Source: G965213525 sp965213525 (GTDB lineage: Bacteria; Actinomycetota; Acidimicrobiia; Acidimicrobiales; Poriferisodalaceae). Taken from it: a stretch of 64,000 nucleotides of DNA. Where the stretch lies: contig OZ243889.1 in the NCBI GenBank assembly GCA_965213525.1, forward strand, positions 2,604,001-2,668,000, in the 5' to 3' direction. Below, in pieces: positions 32,533 through 41,000 of this stretch. The notes under the pieces are model-generated. The model had not been told where the DNA came from. It worked only from the letters and a program-made list of their open reading frames with translations, and ran no database searches. Numbering within the stretch: the stretch's first letter is position 1; every line of letters starts with the position of its first letter. The position numbers and the translations under genes are program-made.

Positions 32533-34421
32533 GCCCGCGGCGCCGACAGCCCCGCCATCGCCGAGGCGAGGTAGCTGCTCTGGCCCTGCAGTTCGGCCAT
32601 CATCGACTCCATCGCGGTGAACTGGCGGCGCAACGTGCGCTCCCTGATGCCGAGCCGGTCGGTGAACCGCTCGATCTGCTCGCTGATGGTGTCGACCCGG
32701 TCCTCGTGCTCGGCGGACGCCCGGGCCAACAACCCGTCGGCGCCCTCCCAGCGACCGAGCAGCCCCGACAGCTCGCCCATCAGACCACGCGAGTAGGACA
32801 GCGATCCCAGGGCCACCGAGCCCCCTGCGGCGGCGACCTCGCCCGGAGTGAGGGTGATCGACATGGCCAGGCCCGCGCTCGGCCCGGCCTCAGAGGTCAG
32901 GGTCCGCCCGCTGCCCTGGGCGGCGACGCCGTCGATGGTGCCCTCGACGTCGAGCCCGGCGGCGGTGCCGTCGAGGCCGAGGGACCCGGACCCGGTGATG
33001 GTGAACGTGCCGCCCGAGCCGTGGCGCAACGACGTGATGCCGATGGCGCCGACGGCCGAGGTGGCCCGCAAGAACCCGAGTCCGGCGGCGTCGAGGGCGC
33101 CGTTGACGCGGGCCACCGCCCCCTCGAGCGAATCGCCGGCGTCGATGGTGATGTCGATGTCGGTCGAGCCGTTGGCCAACGAGAACGTCGTCTCGAGGGC
33201 GGGCGGGACGTAGAGCGCGCCCACCTTCGACGCCTGGGTGGCCGCCCTGGTGACCACCACGTCATAGGCGCCCGGTTCGGTGGCATCAGAAGCGAAGCGG
33301 AACCCGACCCGGGGGTCAGCTGATCTCCCGCTGCGCGTGAAGAAGTCGACGACGGCGTCGCCGTCCGCGGCGAGTGCCGCACGCAGCCGCTCGGTGTCCA
33401 GGGTGAACTCCCGCTCGATCGTGTACTCGAGCCCGATCGATGAGGCGTAGGAGAGATCTCCGGTCAGGGATTCCACGACGCTGGTCATCTCGGTGACCAG
33501 GCCGCTCTCCAGGTTCCTCAGCGCCGAGTCCCCGATGAGCGGGCCGTCGGCGTCACCTTCGGCGTCGAAGCGGCTGACCTTGCGGATGGTCGACATGACC
33601 CGGTTGACGGCGTCGACCATCTCCGAGACGGCTTCGACGGTCCCGTCGAGGTCACGGTCGACGTCGACGCGCACCGGCGAGGTGGTCGGCTGGCGCAGCA
33701 CGATCTCGACGCCGTCGACGAGGTCGTCCACGGTGTTGGAGTGGCGCGAGACCGCGATCGCCCCGGCCCCGGATCCGACCGTCAGCTGAGCGTCGAGGGC
33801 GTGGGCGATCACGTCGAACGTGGCGAGCGAGCCCTGGTCCCCGCTGGCGGTGAAGGCCGCCGCGGTGCCGGTGTCCTCGGCGGTCAGCACGAGGCGGACG
33901 GTCTGGTCGTCGATGGCCAGGGCGCTGGCGGAGACCCCGACGTCGGCGCTGTTGATGTCTGCGGCCAGGTTGGCCACGGTCGTCCCGGCCGTCGTGGTGA
34001 TCTCGTGATCGACGCCGCCGAGGGTGATCGTGAAGGTGCCGGCGCCGACGGTGTCGCTCGTCGACGAGAAGCTCGTACCGCTCGCCAGCTGGTGGGAGGT
34101 GGCCAGCCGGTCGACGACGAAGCTCATGGCAGCGGTGGACCCGCCGTCGGTGACCTTGACGTCGACGGCGTCGGGATCAGAGCTGGTGGCGGTCACCAGC
34201 GAGGCGAAGTCGCTGCGATCGGCCAGGCCCTTGACGGCGCTGCGAAGCGAGGACACCGCGGTCGTGACCGACGACCAGGCGTCGACTCGTCGTTGGGCGT
34301 CGAGGCGACGCTGGTTCATCATCACCATCGGGTTGCGCTCCAGCTGCATGAGCTGGTCGACGATGGCGTTGGTGTCGAGGCCCGAGGCCAGGCCCCCGAT
34401 GTTGAACAGCGGTGAGGTCAC
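32529..34421 (-). CDS. fliD: Filament cap protein FliD
   Basis: FliD is the pentameric filament cap that folds flagellin at the tip. The 630-residue protein begins with the family motif FNIGGLASGLDTNAIVDQLMQLERNPM. It has the D2/D3 beta region with SFVVDRLATSHQLASG, the flagellin-hook IN-like segment around residues 400-450, and the C-terminal coiled coil (VDTISEQIERFTDRLGIRERTLRRQFTAMESMMAELQGQSSYL). Start codon GTG. It has its own sigma-28 promoter and lies downstream of flagellin 1. Confidence 0.95.
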   Translation of the reverse strand: MTSPLFNIGGLASGLDTNAIVDQLMQLERNPMVMMNQRRLDAQRRVDAWSSVTTAVSSLRSAVKGLADRSDFASLVTATSSDPDAVDVKVTDGGSTAAMSFVVDRLATSHQLASGTSFSSTSDTVGAGTFTITLGGVDHEITTTAGTTVANLAADINSADVGVSASALAIDDQTVRLVLTAEDTGTAAAFTASGDQGSLATFDVIAHALDAQLTVGSGAGAIAVSRHSNTVDDLVDGVEIVLRQPTTSPVRVDVDRDLDGTVEAVSEMVDAVNRVMSTIRKVSRFDAEGDADGPLIGDSALRNLESGLVTEMTSVVESLTGDLSYASSIGLEYTIEREFTLDTERLRAALAADGDAVVDFFTRSGRSADPRVGFRFASDATEPGAYDVVVTRAATQASKVGALYVPPALETTFSLANGSTDIDITIDAGDSLEGAVARVNGALDAAGLGFLRATSAVGAIGITSLRHGSGGTFTITGSGSLGLDGTAAGLDVEGTIDGVAAQGSGRTLTSEAGPSAGLAMSITLTPGEVAAAGGSVALGSLSYSRGLMGELSGLLGRWEGADGLLARASAEHEDRVDTISEQIERFTDRLGIRERTLRRQFTAMESMMAELQGQSSYLASAMAGLSAPRA

Positions 34422-34452
34422 GTCGTTCGCTTCCTGGTGGCGGACCCTTCAC

Positions 34453-34479
34453 CCATCGGCACCGAGCCTCTGGGTCTGA
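34453..34479 (-). promoter_or_regulatory. Predicted sigma-28 promoter of fliD
   Basis: On the - strand TCAG (34479-34476), 15 bases, GCCGATGG (34460-34453), 31 bases before the fliD GTG. It matches six of eight positions of the -10 consensus GCCGATAA. Confidence 0.6.
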
Positions 34480-34507
34480 GCCCGGGCGGGGCGGTGGTGT
34501 CAGCGGC

Positions 34508-35329
34508 CTAGCCGAGCAGGGAGAGCACCGACTGGGGGGACTGGTTGGCCTGGGCCAGCATCGAGGTGCCGGCCTGGGTCATGATCTGGTGGCGGGTGAA
34601 GGCGACCATCTCCTGGGCCATGTCGGCGTCACGGATCCGTGACTCCGAGGCCATCAGGTTCTCCTGGGTGACCTGGAGGTTGGCGATGGTGTGCTCGAGG
34701 CGGTTCTGGGTGGCACCCAGGGTCGAGCGCACCGAGCTGACCGAGGCGATGGCGTCGTCGATGGCGCCGATGGCCGCCGACGCACCCGACGTGAGCGACA
34801 CGTTCGCCAGGTTGGCGCCGAAGACGTCGACGCTGCCGAGGGAGATGTCGAAGTCCATGCTCAGCTGGTTGGGCGCCGATCCGTTCGGTCCGACGTGGAA
34901 GATGAGGTTGGACGTCGAGTAGTCGGTGAACACGGTCGTGCCGGCGAAGGTGGTGCGGCTGCCGATGGCGTCGAGCTCGGCGAGGAGCTCGTTGACCTCG
35001 GCCTGCTGTGCGGCCCCGTCGGTGGTGGCGGTGTTGGAGGCATCGACTGCCAGGGTCCGCATGCGCTGGAGGATGGCGTGCACCTCGTTGAGGGCACCCT
35101 CTGCGGTCTGGACGAAGCTGATGCCGTCCTGGGCGTTGCGGGTGGCCTGGGCCGAGCCGTTGATCTCGGCCCGCAGCGACTCGCTCTTGACCAGACCAGA
35201 GGCATCATCGGCGGCCCGGTTGATCCGGAACCCACTGGACAGCTTCTCCAACGACTCCGACATCTGGCCGTTGGTGCCAGCGAGGTTGCGGTAGGCGTTG
35301 AACGCCGAGATGTTCTGGTTGATGCGCAC
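34508..35329 (-). CDS. fliC: Flagellin 1 (divergent paralogue)
   Basis: Flagellin forms the filament. The 273-residue protein has the conserved N-terminal D0/D1 (MRINQNISAFNAYRNLAGTN, SSGFRINRAADDASGLVKSE) and the C-terminal D1/D0 (ASVSSVRSTLGATQNRLEHT...SRIRDADMAQEM...SPQSVLSLLG), with only a small central domain. It differs from flagellins 2 and 3 in the centre (residues about 150-205, VGPNGSAPNQLSMDFD) and in C-terminal residues (DADMAQEMVAFTRHQIM). GTG start behind AGGAGGG. A sigma-28 promoter and a GGA-loop hairpin precede it. Confidence 0.96.
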   Translation of the reverse strand: MRINQNISAFNAYRNLAGTNGQMSESLEKLSSGFRINRAADDASGLVKSESLRAEINGSAQATRNAQDGISFVQTAEGALNEVHAILQRMRTLAVDASNTATTDGAAQQAEVNELLAELDAIGSRTTFAGTTVFTDYSTSNLIFHVGPNGSAPNQLSMDFDISLGSVDVFGANLANVSLTSGASAAIGAIDDAIASVSSVRSTLGATQNRLEHTIANLQVTQENLMASESRIRDADMAQEMVAFTRHQIMTQAGTSMLAQANQSPQSVLSLLG

Positions 35330-35362
35330 GGGTCCCTCCTGGCCGACATCGGTCGGTGCGTT

Positions 35363-35376
35363 GCCCGTTCCTGGGC
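35363..35376 (-). promoter_or_regulatory. GGA-loop hairpin in flagellin 1 leader (candidate CsrA site)
   Basis: On the - strand GCCC-AGGAAC-GGGC: a four-base-pair GC stem with a six-base loop containing GGA. It lies 34 bases before the start codon and about six bases after the predicted transcript start. The Shine-Dalgarno AGGAGGGA supplies a second GGA site. Confidence 0.5.
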
Positions 35377-35388
35377 GAGCACTGGAAG

Positions 35389-35414
35389 AGGTCGGCAGGC
35401 CCGCAGGCCGCTGA
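35389..35414 (-). promoter_or_regulatory. Predicted sigma-28 promoter of flagellin 1
   Basis: On the - strand TCAG (35414-35411), 14 bases, GCCGACCT (35396-35389). It shares CTTCAGCG and GCCGACC with the same spacing as the flagellin 2 promoter, although the spacer sequences differ. Confidence 0.62.
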
Positions 35415-35451
35415 AGGGTTCGAGGCCGAACTCATCAGCGGCCGGCGCGCC

Positions 35452-35820
35452 TCAGCGATCGACGGCGCTCACCCACGCCTCTCGCAGGCCCGAGATGTGG
35501 CTGTGCACCTCGTCGACGAGAGAGGGGTCCTTCGTCGTGTTCGCCGCCACCAGCTGGCCGAGGCACCAGGCGTAGATGTCGCCCAGGTTCCTGGCGACCT
35601 CACCGCCCCGATCGTGATCGAGGGTGACGCGCAGCTCCTGGAGGATCCGCTGGGCGACCTGCAGCTCGCGGTTGGTGAGCTCGAGATCGAGCGGGGTCCT
35701 GCTCATCGCGAGTGCCGACACCTCCAGGCCCTGCAGCGCCCGGTCATAGAGCATCGTCACGAGGTGGGCGGGGCTGGCGGTGGCGACGGATTCCGACTTG
35801 TAGTGCTGTTGGAGCTTCAT
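35452..35820 (-). CDS. fliS: Flagellin export chaperone FliS
   Basis: FliS binds the C-terminus of flagellin and keeps it unfolded for export. The 122-residue product has the family signature from the N-terminus: YKSESVATASPAHLVTMLYDRALQGLEVSALAM, then NRELQVAQRILQELRVTLDHDRGGEVARNLGDIYAWCLGQLVAANTTKD. It lies between flagellins 2 and 1. In B. subtilis FliS also takes part in the FliW-CsrA switch. Confidence 0.95.
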   Translation of the reverse strand: MKLQQHYKSESVATASPAHLVTMLYDRALQGLEVSALAMSRTPLDLELTNRELQVAQRILQELRVTLDHDRGGEVARNLGDIYAWCLGQLVAANTTKDPSLVDEVHSHISGLREAWVSAVDR

Positions 35821-35873
35821 CCCTCAGACGTTCCTCTCGATCGATGGCGGCGCGGGCGGCAGCGGTGACCACG

Positions 35874-35892
35874 CCGCCTCGTGAGGAGGCGG
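35874..35892. terminator. Hairpin between flagellin 2 and fliS
   Basis: CCGCCTC at 35874-35880 and GAGGCGG at 35886-35892 form a perfect seven-base-pair stem around GTGAG. It lies just beyond the larger flagellin 2 hairpin. It could be a second terminator or part of the fliS leader; there is no T-tract. Confidence 0.4.
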
Positions 35893-35910
35893 GCCATCGC
35901 GAACTCTGTC

Positions 35911-35944
35911 GACGGCGAGCCCTCGACGTTGAGGGCTCGCCGTC
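35911..35944 (-). terminator. Transcription terminator of flagellin 2
   Basis: A perfect 14-base-pair inverted repeat, GACGGCGAGCCCTC (35911-35924) and GAGGGCTCGCCGTC (35931-35944), with a six-base loop, begins 12 bases after the flagellin 2 stop. It lacks a T-tract, as often in actinobacteria. It may also protect the mRNA 3' end. Confidence 0.8.
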
Positions 35945-35956
35945 TCAGAGCGGGGA

Positions 35957-36778
35957 TCAGCCGAGCAGCGAGAGGACCGACTGGGGGGACTGGTTGGCCT
36001 GGGCCAGCATCGAGGTGCCGGCCTGAGCCATGATCTGGCGACGGGTGAAGTTCACCATCTCCAGCGCCATGTCGGTGTCACGGATCCGTGACTCGGACGC
36101 CATCAGGTTCTCCTGGGTGACCTGGAGGTTGGCGATGGTGTGCTCGAGGCGGTTCTGGGTGGCACCCAGGGTCGAGCGCACCGAGCTCACCGAAGCGATG
36201 GCGTTGTCGATCGTGGCGATGGCGGTGGACGCCCCCGTGGTGAGCGAGAGGCTCGACACGTCGACGCTGAAGACGTCGTTGCTGGCCAGGCCCAGGTCGT
36301 CATCGACGTTGAGCTGATCGGCGGTGGTGGCGCCGGCGCCGACGTGGAAGGTCAGGTTCGACGTCGAGTAGTCCCCGAACACCTTGGAGCCGGCGAAGGT
36401 GGTGCGGCTGCCGATGGCGTCGAGCTCGGCGAGGAGCTCGTTGACCTCGGCCTGCTGGGCCTTGCCGTCGGTGGTGGCGGTGTTGGAGGCGTCCACGGCC
36501 AGGGTCCGCATGCGCTGGAGGATGGCGTGCACCTCGTTGAGCGCGCCCTCTGCGGTCTGGACGAAGCTGACGCCGTCCTGGGCGTTGCGGGTGGCCTGGG
36601 CCGTGCCGTTGATCTCGGCCCGCAGCGACTCGCTCTTGACGAGGCCGGCGGCGTCGTCGGCGGCCCGGTTGATGCGGAAGCCGCTCGAGAGCTTCTCGAG
36701 GGACTTGCCCATGTGGCTGTTGGTGCCGGAGAGGTTCCGGTAGGCGTTGAACGCTGAGATGTTCTGGTTGATGCGCAC
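35957..36778 (-). CDS. Flagellin 2
   Basis: A 273-residue flagellin with intact termini (MRINQNISAFNAYRNLSGTN at the start, SPQSVLSLLG at the end) and a minimal central domain (VGAGATTADQLNVDDDLGLA). It is almost identical in DNA and protein to flagellin 3; differences cluster near residues 185-195 and at the ends. GTG start. Its own promoter, leader hairpin and terminator make it a single-gene unit. Confidence 0.95.
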   Translation of the reverse strand: MRINQNISAFNAYRNLSGTNSHMGKSLEKLSSGFRINRAADDAAGLVKSESLRAEINGTAQATRNAQDGVSFVQTAEGALNEVHAILQRMRTLAVDASNTATTDGKAQQAEVNELLAELDAIGSRTTFAGSKVFGDYSTSNLTFHVGAGATTADQLNVDDDLGLASNDVFSVDVSSLSLTTGASTAIATIDNAIASVSSVRSTLGATQNRLEHTIANLQVTQENLMASESRIRDTDMALEMVNFTRRQIMAQAGTSMLAQANQSPQSVLSLLG

Positions 36779-36808
36779 GATGCACCTCCGTGTGTGGTCC
36801 GTGCTCTG

Positions 36809-36828
36809 TGACCGCTTCCTTGCGGCCA
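36809..36828 (-). promoter_or_regulatory. GGA-loop hairpin in flagellin 2 leader (candidate CsrA site)
   Basis: On the - strand TGGCCGC-AAGGAA-GCGGTCA: a seven-base-pair stem (one G-U) with the hexaloop AAGGAA, matching the preferred ANGGAN loop of CsrA targets. It starts at the position expected for the sigma-28 transcript start. The Shine-Dalgarno ACGGAGG 31 to 8 bases downstream gives a second GGA. Confidence 0.6.
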
Positions 36829-36834
36829 GGAGGT

Positions 36835-36860
36835 GGGTCGGCCCGGAGCTCGTTCGCTGA
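36835..36860 (-). promoter_or_regulatory. Predicted sigma-28 promoter of flagellin 2
   Basis: On the - strand TCAG (36860-36857), 14 bases, GCCGACCC (36842-36835). Boxes and spacing equal those of flagellin 1. Confidence 0.62.
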
Positions 36861-36942
36861 AGCGTTCTGCGAGCCGAGATCTGGTGGCCGTGCGAGGCAC
36901 GCCGGGCAGATGGGATCCTCGGAGCGGCCAGGCAGACGCGTT

Positions 36943-36972
36943 GCGGGGGACCGGTGGTGACCGGTCCCCCGC
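36943..36972 (-). terminator. Transcription terminator of flagellin 3
   Basis: A perfect 13-base-pair inverted repeat, GCGGGGGACCGGT (36943-36955) and ACCGGTCCCCCGC (36960-36972), with a four-base loop, 44 bases after the flagellin 3 stop. No T-tract follows. The sequence is unrelated to the flagellin 2 terminator although the genes are near-identical. Confidence 0.8.
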
Positions 36973-37016
36973 AGGTGGTGGTTGTCAGTCGTGCCGGGCA
37001 GGCGCCCGGATGGGGA

Positions 37017-37835
37017 CTAGAGCAGCGACAGGGCCGACTGGGGGGACTGGTTGGCCTGGGCCAGCATCGAGGTGCCGGCCTGAGCCATGATCTGGCGACG
37101 GGTGAAGTTCACCATCTCCAGCGCCATGTCGGTGTCACGGATCCGTGACTCGGACGCCATCAGGTTCTCCTGGGTGACCTGGAGGTTGGCGATGGTGTGC
37201 TCGAGGCGGTTCTGGGTGGCACCCAGGGTCGAGCGCACCGAGCTCACCGAAGCGATGGCGTTGTCGATCGTGCTGATCGCCGTCGACGCACCCGAAGTGA
37301 GCGAGAGGCTCGACACGTCGACGCTGAAGACGTCGTTGCTGGCCAGGCCCAGGTCGTCATCGACGTTGAGCTGATCGGCGGTGGTGGCGCCGGCGCCGAC
37401 GTGGAAGGTCAGGTTCGACGTCGAGTAGTCCCCGAACACCTTGGAGCCGGCGAAGGTGGTGCGGCTGCCGATGGCGTCGAGCTCGGCGAGGAGCTCGTTG
37501 ACCTCGGCCTGCTGGGCCTTGCCGTCGGTGGTGGCGGTGTTGGAGGCGTCCACGGCCAGGGTCCGCATGCGCTGGAGGATGGCGTGCACCTCGTTGAGCG
37601 CGCCCTCTGCGGTCTGGACGAAGCTGACGCCGTCCTGGGCGTTGCGGGTGGCCTGGGCCGAGCCGTTGATCTCGGCCCGCAGCGACTCGCTCTTGACGAG
37701 GCCGGCGGCGTCGTCGGCGGCCCGGTTGATGCGGAAGCCGCTCGAGAGCTTCTCGAGGGACTTGCCCATGTGGTTGTTGGTGCCAGAGAGGTTCCGGTAG
37801 GCGTTGAAGGCGGTGATGTTGTTGTTGATGCGCAT
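37017..37835 (-). CDS. Flagellin 3
   Basis: A 272-residue flagellin, nearly identical to flagellin 2. The ATG at 37835 behind AAGGAG is chosen; a longer frame reaching 37892 runs through the leader hairpin and promoter and is rejected. The N-terminus reads MRINNNITAFNAYRNLSGTN and the C-terminus SPQSALSLL, one residue shorter than its paralogues, lacking the final Gly. The divergent neighbour is the large glycosyltransferase. Confidence 0.95.
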   Translation of the reverse strand: MRINNNITAFNAYRNLSGTNNHMGKSLEKLSSGFRINRAADDAAGLVKSESLRAEINGSAQATRNAQDGVSFVQTAEGALNEVHAILQRMRTLAVDASNTATTDGKAQQAEVNELLAELDAIGSRTTFAGSKVFGDYSTSNLTFHVGAGATTADQLNVDDDLGLASNDVFSVDVSSLSLTSGASTAISTIDNAIASVSSVRSTLGATQNRLEHTIANLQVTQENLMASESRIRDTDMALEMVNFTRRQIMAQAGTSMLAQANQSPQSALSLL

Positions 37836-37858
37836 CGTGCGCTCCTTGTCATGGGTGA

Positions 37859-37882
37859 GGCCAAGACGTCCGTGTCCTGACC
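37859..37882 (-). promoter_or_regulatory. GGA-loop hairpin in flagellin 3 leader (candidate CsrA site)
   Basis: On the - strand a nine-base-pair stem (GGTCAGGAC with GTCTTGGCC, two G-U pairs) closes the hexaloop ACGGAC. It begins at the expected sigma-28 start point and ends 24 bases before the ATG. The ribosome site ACAAGGAG resembles the CsrA consensus ACARGGAUG. This is the most convincing of the three flagellin hairpins. Confidence 0.65.
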
Positions 37883-37888
37883 CAGCAC

Positions 37889-37916
37889 CCATCGGACGCC
37901 GTCCCTGGGGATGTGA
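37889..37916 (-). promoter_or_regulatory. Predicted sigma-28 promoter of flagellin 3
   Basis: On the - strand TCAC (37916-37913), 16 bases, TCCGATGG (37896-37889). It is weaker in the -35 box and spacing than its paralogues, but CCGAT is kept. Confidence 0.5.
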
Positions 37917-37983
37917 GCGTCTGGCCGCTGATCTTCGTTCGAGCTCCCGCTGCTCAGGACCCCTGCGCTCTGGGTCCCTGCGC

Positions 37984-38010
37984 TCAAGCTCCCGGCCGCC
38001 GGGTCGACGA
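37984..38010 (+). promoter_or_regulatory. Predicted sigma-28 promoter of the large glycosyltransferase
   Basis: TCAA at 37984-37987, 15 bases, GTCGACGA at 38003-38010, 28 bases before the GTG at 38039. It is the same variant as the site at 27818. It fires divergently from the flagellin 3 promoter about 70 bases away. Confidence 0.55.
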
Positions 38011-38038
38011 ACCGCGGGTCACCGACCCAGGAGCGCTC

Positions 38039-41000
38039 GTGTCCCCCACCCCGGTCGTCGTCGCCCTCGACGTCTGCAGCGGACCGCAGCGACCCCGCTC
38101 GAGCCCCCCGGCGACCATCCGGGTCGGCGCCCTCGCCTGCCGGGGCGCCGACCACGGCGCCTCCCGGCTCGCCTCGGCCCTGGCCGGCCTCGGGCCCGAC
38201 ACGATCTGCGTGGTCGTCCACGACGACGTCGTCATGGCGCCGGGCACCGCAGATCGTCTGGCCGAGGCAGTCGCCGCCGGGGCGACCTACGCCGTGCCGA
38301 TGACCAACGACGCTGGTACCGACCACCACCACGGGCCGCTCCCGAGGGCGTCGTGCCCAGATGATCTCCTCATCCACCAGTCCACCGAGGTGTCCGTTCG
38401 ACCGGTGGCGCGCTTTCGGCCCGTGTGCGTGGCGGGAACGGCCGCCCGGATGATCGAGCTGGTCGAGCGGCGCCTGCACGACCCGCTCTGCCTCCTCGAC
38501 GACGTCGCCGGTGACACCGTGGCCGTGCAGGGCGCCGTGGCAGCCCACGCCAACGACTGCGTGGCCGAGCTCGAGCGACTCGGACGGGAGGCGCCCGGGC
38601 CGGTGCTGGTGGCCAACCTCATCGTGCGCGACGAACAAGACGATCTGGCGGCCTGCCTCGACACCCTCGATGGGGTCGTGGACCGCATCGAGATCGCCGA
38701 CACGGGCTCGACCGACGCCACCCTCGAGGTGCTGGCGGCCCGGGGCCTCGAACCGCTGCACCGGGTGTGGCGCGACGACTTCGGGTGGGCTCGCAACGAG
38801 GTGCTCGAGCGCAGCCGTGACGCCGAGTGGGTCCTGTGGATCGACGCCGACGAGCGCTGCGTCCCCGTCGCCAGCGATCTGCTGCGCGGCTACCTGCACG
38901 CCTTCGCCTCCGAGCTCGACGTGCTCGAGATCGAGGTCTGCAACCGCACCGACGACGGCGGGGACACGTTCCTTGCACCCCGGTTGCTCAACGCACGCAC
39001 CCTGTCCTTCGAGGGCCGCCTGCACGAACGTCCGGTGCGGCGAGACACCGGGTCGATCGAGATGCGCGTCGGCACGTGCGGTCTCCTCGCCCTCGACCAC
39101 CTCGGTTACCGCTCACAGGTGGTCACCTCACGGGGCAAGGCCGAGCGCAACCGCTCGGTCGCCGAGGCCGCCTACGCCGCAGCACCCACCCCGAAGAACG
39201 CCCTCGACCTGGCCCGCTCGCTCACCGCTGACCGCCACGCCGACCCGCGACGCATCTCTGACCTCTTCGGGGTGGCGTTGTCAGGCATCCACCCCCAGTC
39301 CCACCGCGAGCTGGCCTGGGTCCACGGGCTGCACGCCGGCCACCTGCTCAAGGCGCTCGAGGACCCGGCCGGGGCGGTCACCGAGGCTCGTCGCGGCCTC
39401 GCCCTGGTCCCCGGCGACTGGGGGTGTCGAGCTGCGGCGGCCGCGGGGCTGAACCGGCTCGGGCGCCACGACGACCTCGTCGCCCTGCACGACGAGCTGG
39501 AGGCAGCGCGGTCGTTGCGGCCCATGACCCACGGCGCGCCCTTCGAGGCGCGGTGTCGTCGCGAGGTGGCCGCCGCCCAGCTGTCGATCGGGCGCATCGA
39601 CGAGGCGTGGGCCTCCCTGTCGGGCGCCGCCCGGCGGGGGCCGTTGCAGACCGACGACGAGATCGCCCTGGTGCTCGATGTGGCCCGTCGTCGAGGTGGG
39701 CCGCTCGTCGAGCGCCTCGTCGAGGCCGTGGAGCACCTCGACGACGAACGAGATCGCGCCCTGGTCACGCGGTCGATCGCTGCCAGCGAGCCCCACGACG
39801 TGACCGCCGAGGTCGTCCGGCGCCGTTGCGCGGCCGGCCCCGTCGAGGCGAGGTCGGTGGTGATCGGCGCCGTCGTCGACGTGGCCGGCGGGGGCGACGC
39901 CGACGGCATCTTGGACCACGCCCGCGGCCTGAGCGCCGACCAGATCGCCGACCTCGCCGCCCGCCTCACCCGGCTGGAGCGCCTCGATCTCGCCGAGCAC
40001 CTCGTCAATCCCCGCCAGGCCCGGCGGGCCGAGCGGTGCGAAGGATCCGACGCCGGTTCGGTGCTCACCGCCGCCCCTCCGGTCGTCCGGCCGGGCGGCA
40101 TCGTGGTGCGCGTCCTCGGCACGGCCGCACCAGGCGTCGAGAGCGCGCTCCGTCGCGCCGTGGGCGATCGCGAGGTCGTGGTCGCCGACGACGGTGTGGA
40201 CGTCTCGGTCACCGACGACGGCGTGGTGGTGGTGGTGCCCGACGACGTCGTCGTCGACGCGGCCTGGCTGGGGCCCCTCGTCGCCGCCGCCGACCGGGGC
40301 GAGGTGGCCGGGGTCTCCCTTGCCACCCGGGAGGGGGTCGTGGTGCACGCCGGGGCCACCGCCGACGGTCGACCCGTCGCCGCCGGGGACCACGTCGAGG
40401 TCTGCCCGTTCGTCGAGACCTCCACCACCCGGCGCCTGCTCGCACCGTTCGCCGGCCCGGTCGGACGCTGCGGAGGCTCAGAGGTGCAGGGCCGTCTGCT
40501 CGGCGGCGTCGTGGCCCGTGCGTGTCGCGCCGAGGTGGACGTCGACGGGCGCTCGTTCGCCGAGCTGGTCGGACCGTCGGTGGTGATCGCTCTGGTCGAT
40601 CCCGACCCGTCACGGCCCGAGGTCGCCGCCCTCCTCGACGCCGTCGCCCGGGTGGGTGCCCGTCCCGTGGCCCACCTCGTCACCGATCAGCCTGACGAGG
40701 TCGTCGCCAGGCTGCGGGCGGCCGGTGTCGTGGTGGCGGCCGCTCCCGGGGTCGGGGGCTCGGCCGTGGCCTGTGAGGTCAGCCAGCTCGTAGGGGCCCT
40801 CGGTGCCCGGGCGGTCGCCACCGACGACGTCACGCTGCTCGCCGACGGCTTCACCGGGTTGGCCGAGGGTCAGAGCGGCTGTGACATCGTCTGGGTGGGC
40901 GGTCGACCGCCTGCGCACCCCGACCGGGTCGACGTCGTCGTCGACGCTCCTGCGGAGGTCGACCGCCTGGTCGCAGCGCTGCAGCGGCCTGTCGTCGAAC

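Noticed and set aside
37835..37892. Longer start for flagellin 3 adding 19 residues
   Set aside because: The extension runs through the leader hairpin and -10 region and would destroy the invariant flagellin N-terminus.
39172..40683. A 503-residue Ser/Arg/Thr-rich frame opposite the giant glycosyltransferase
   Set aside because: Low-complexity antisense shadow without a ribosome site or motif.
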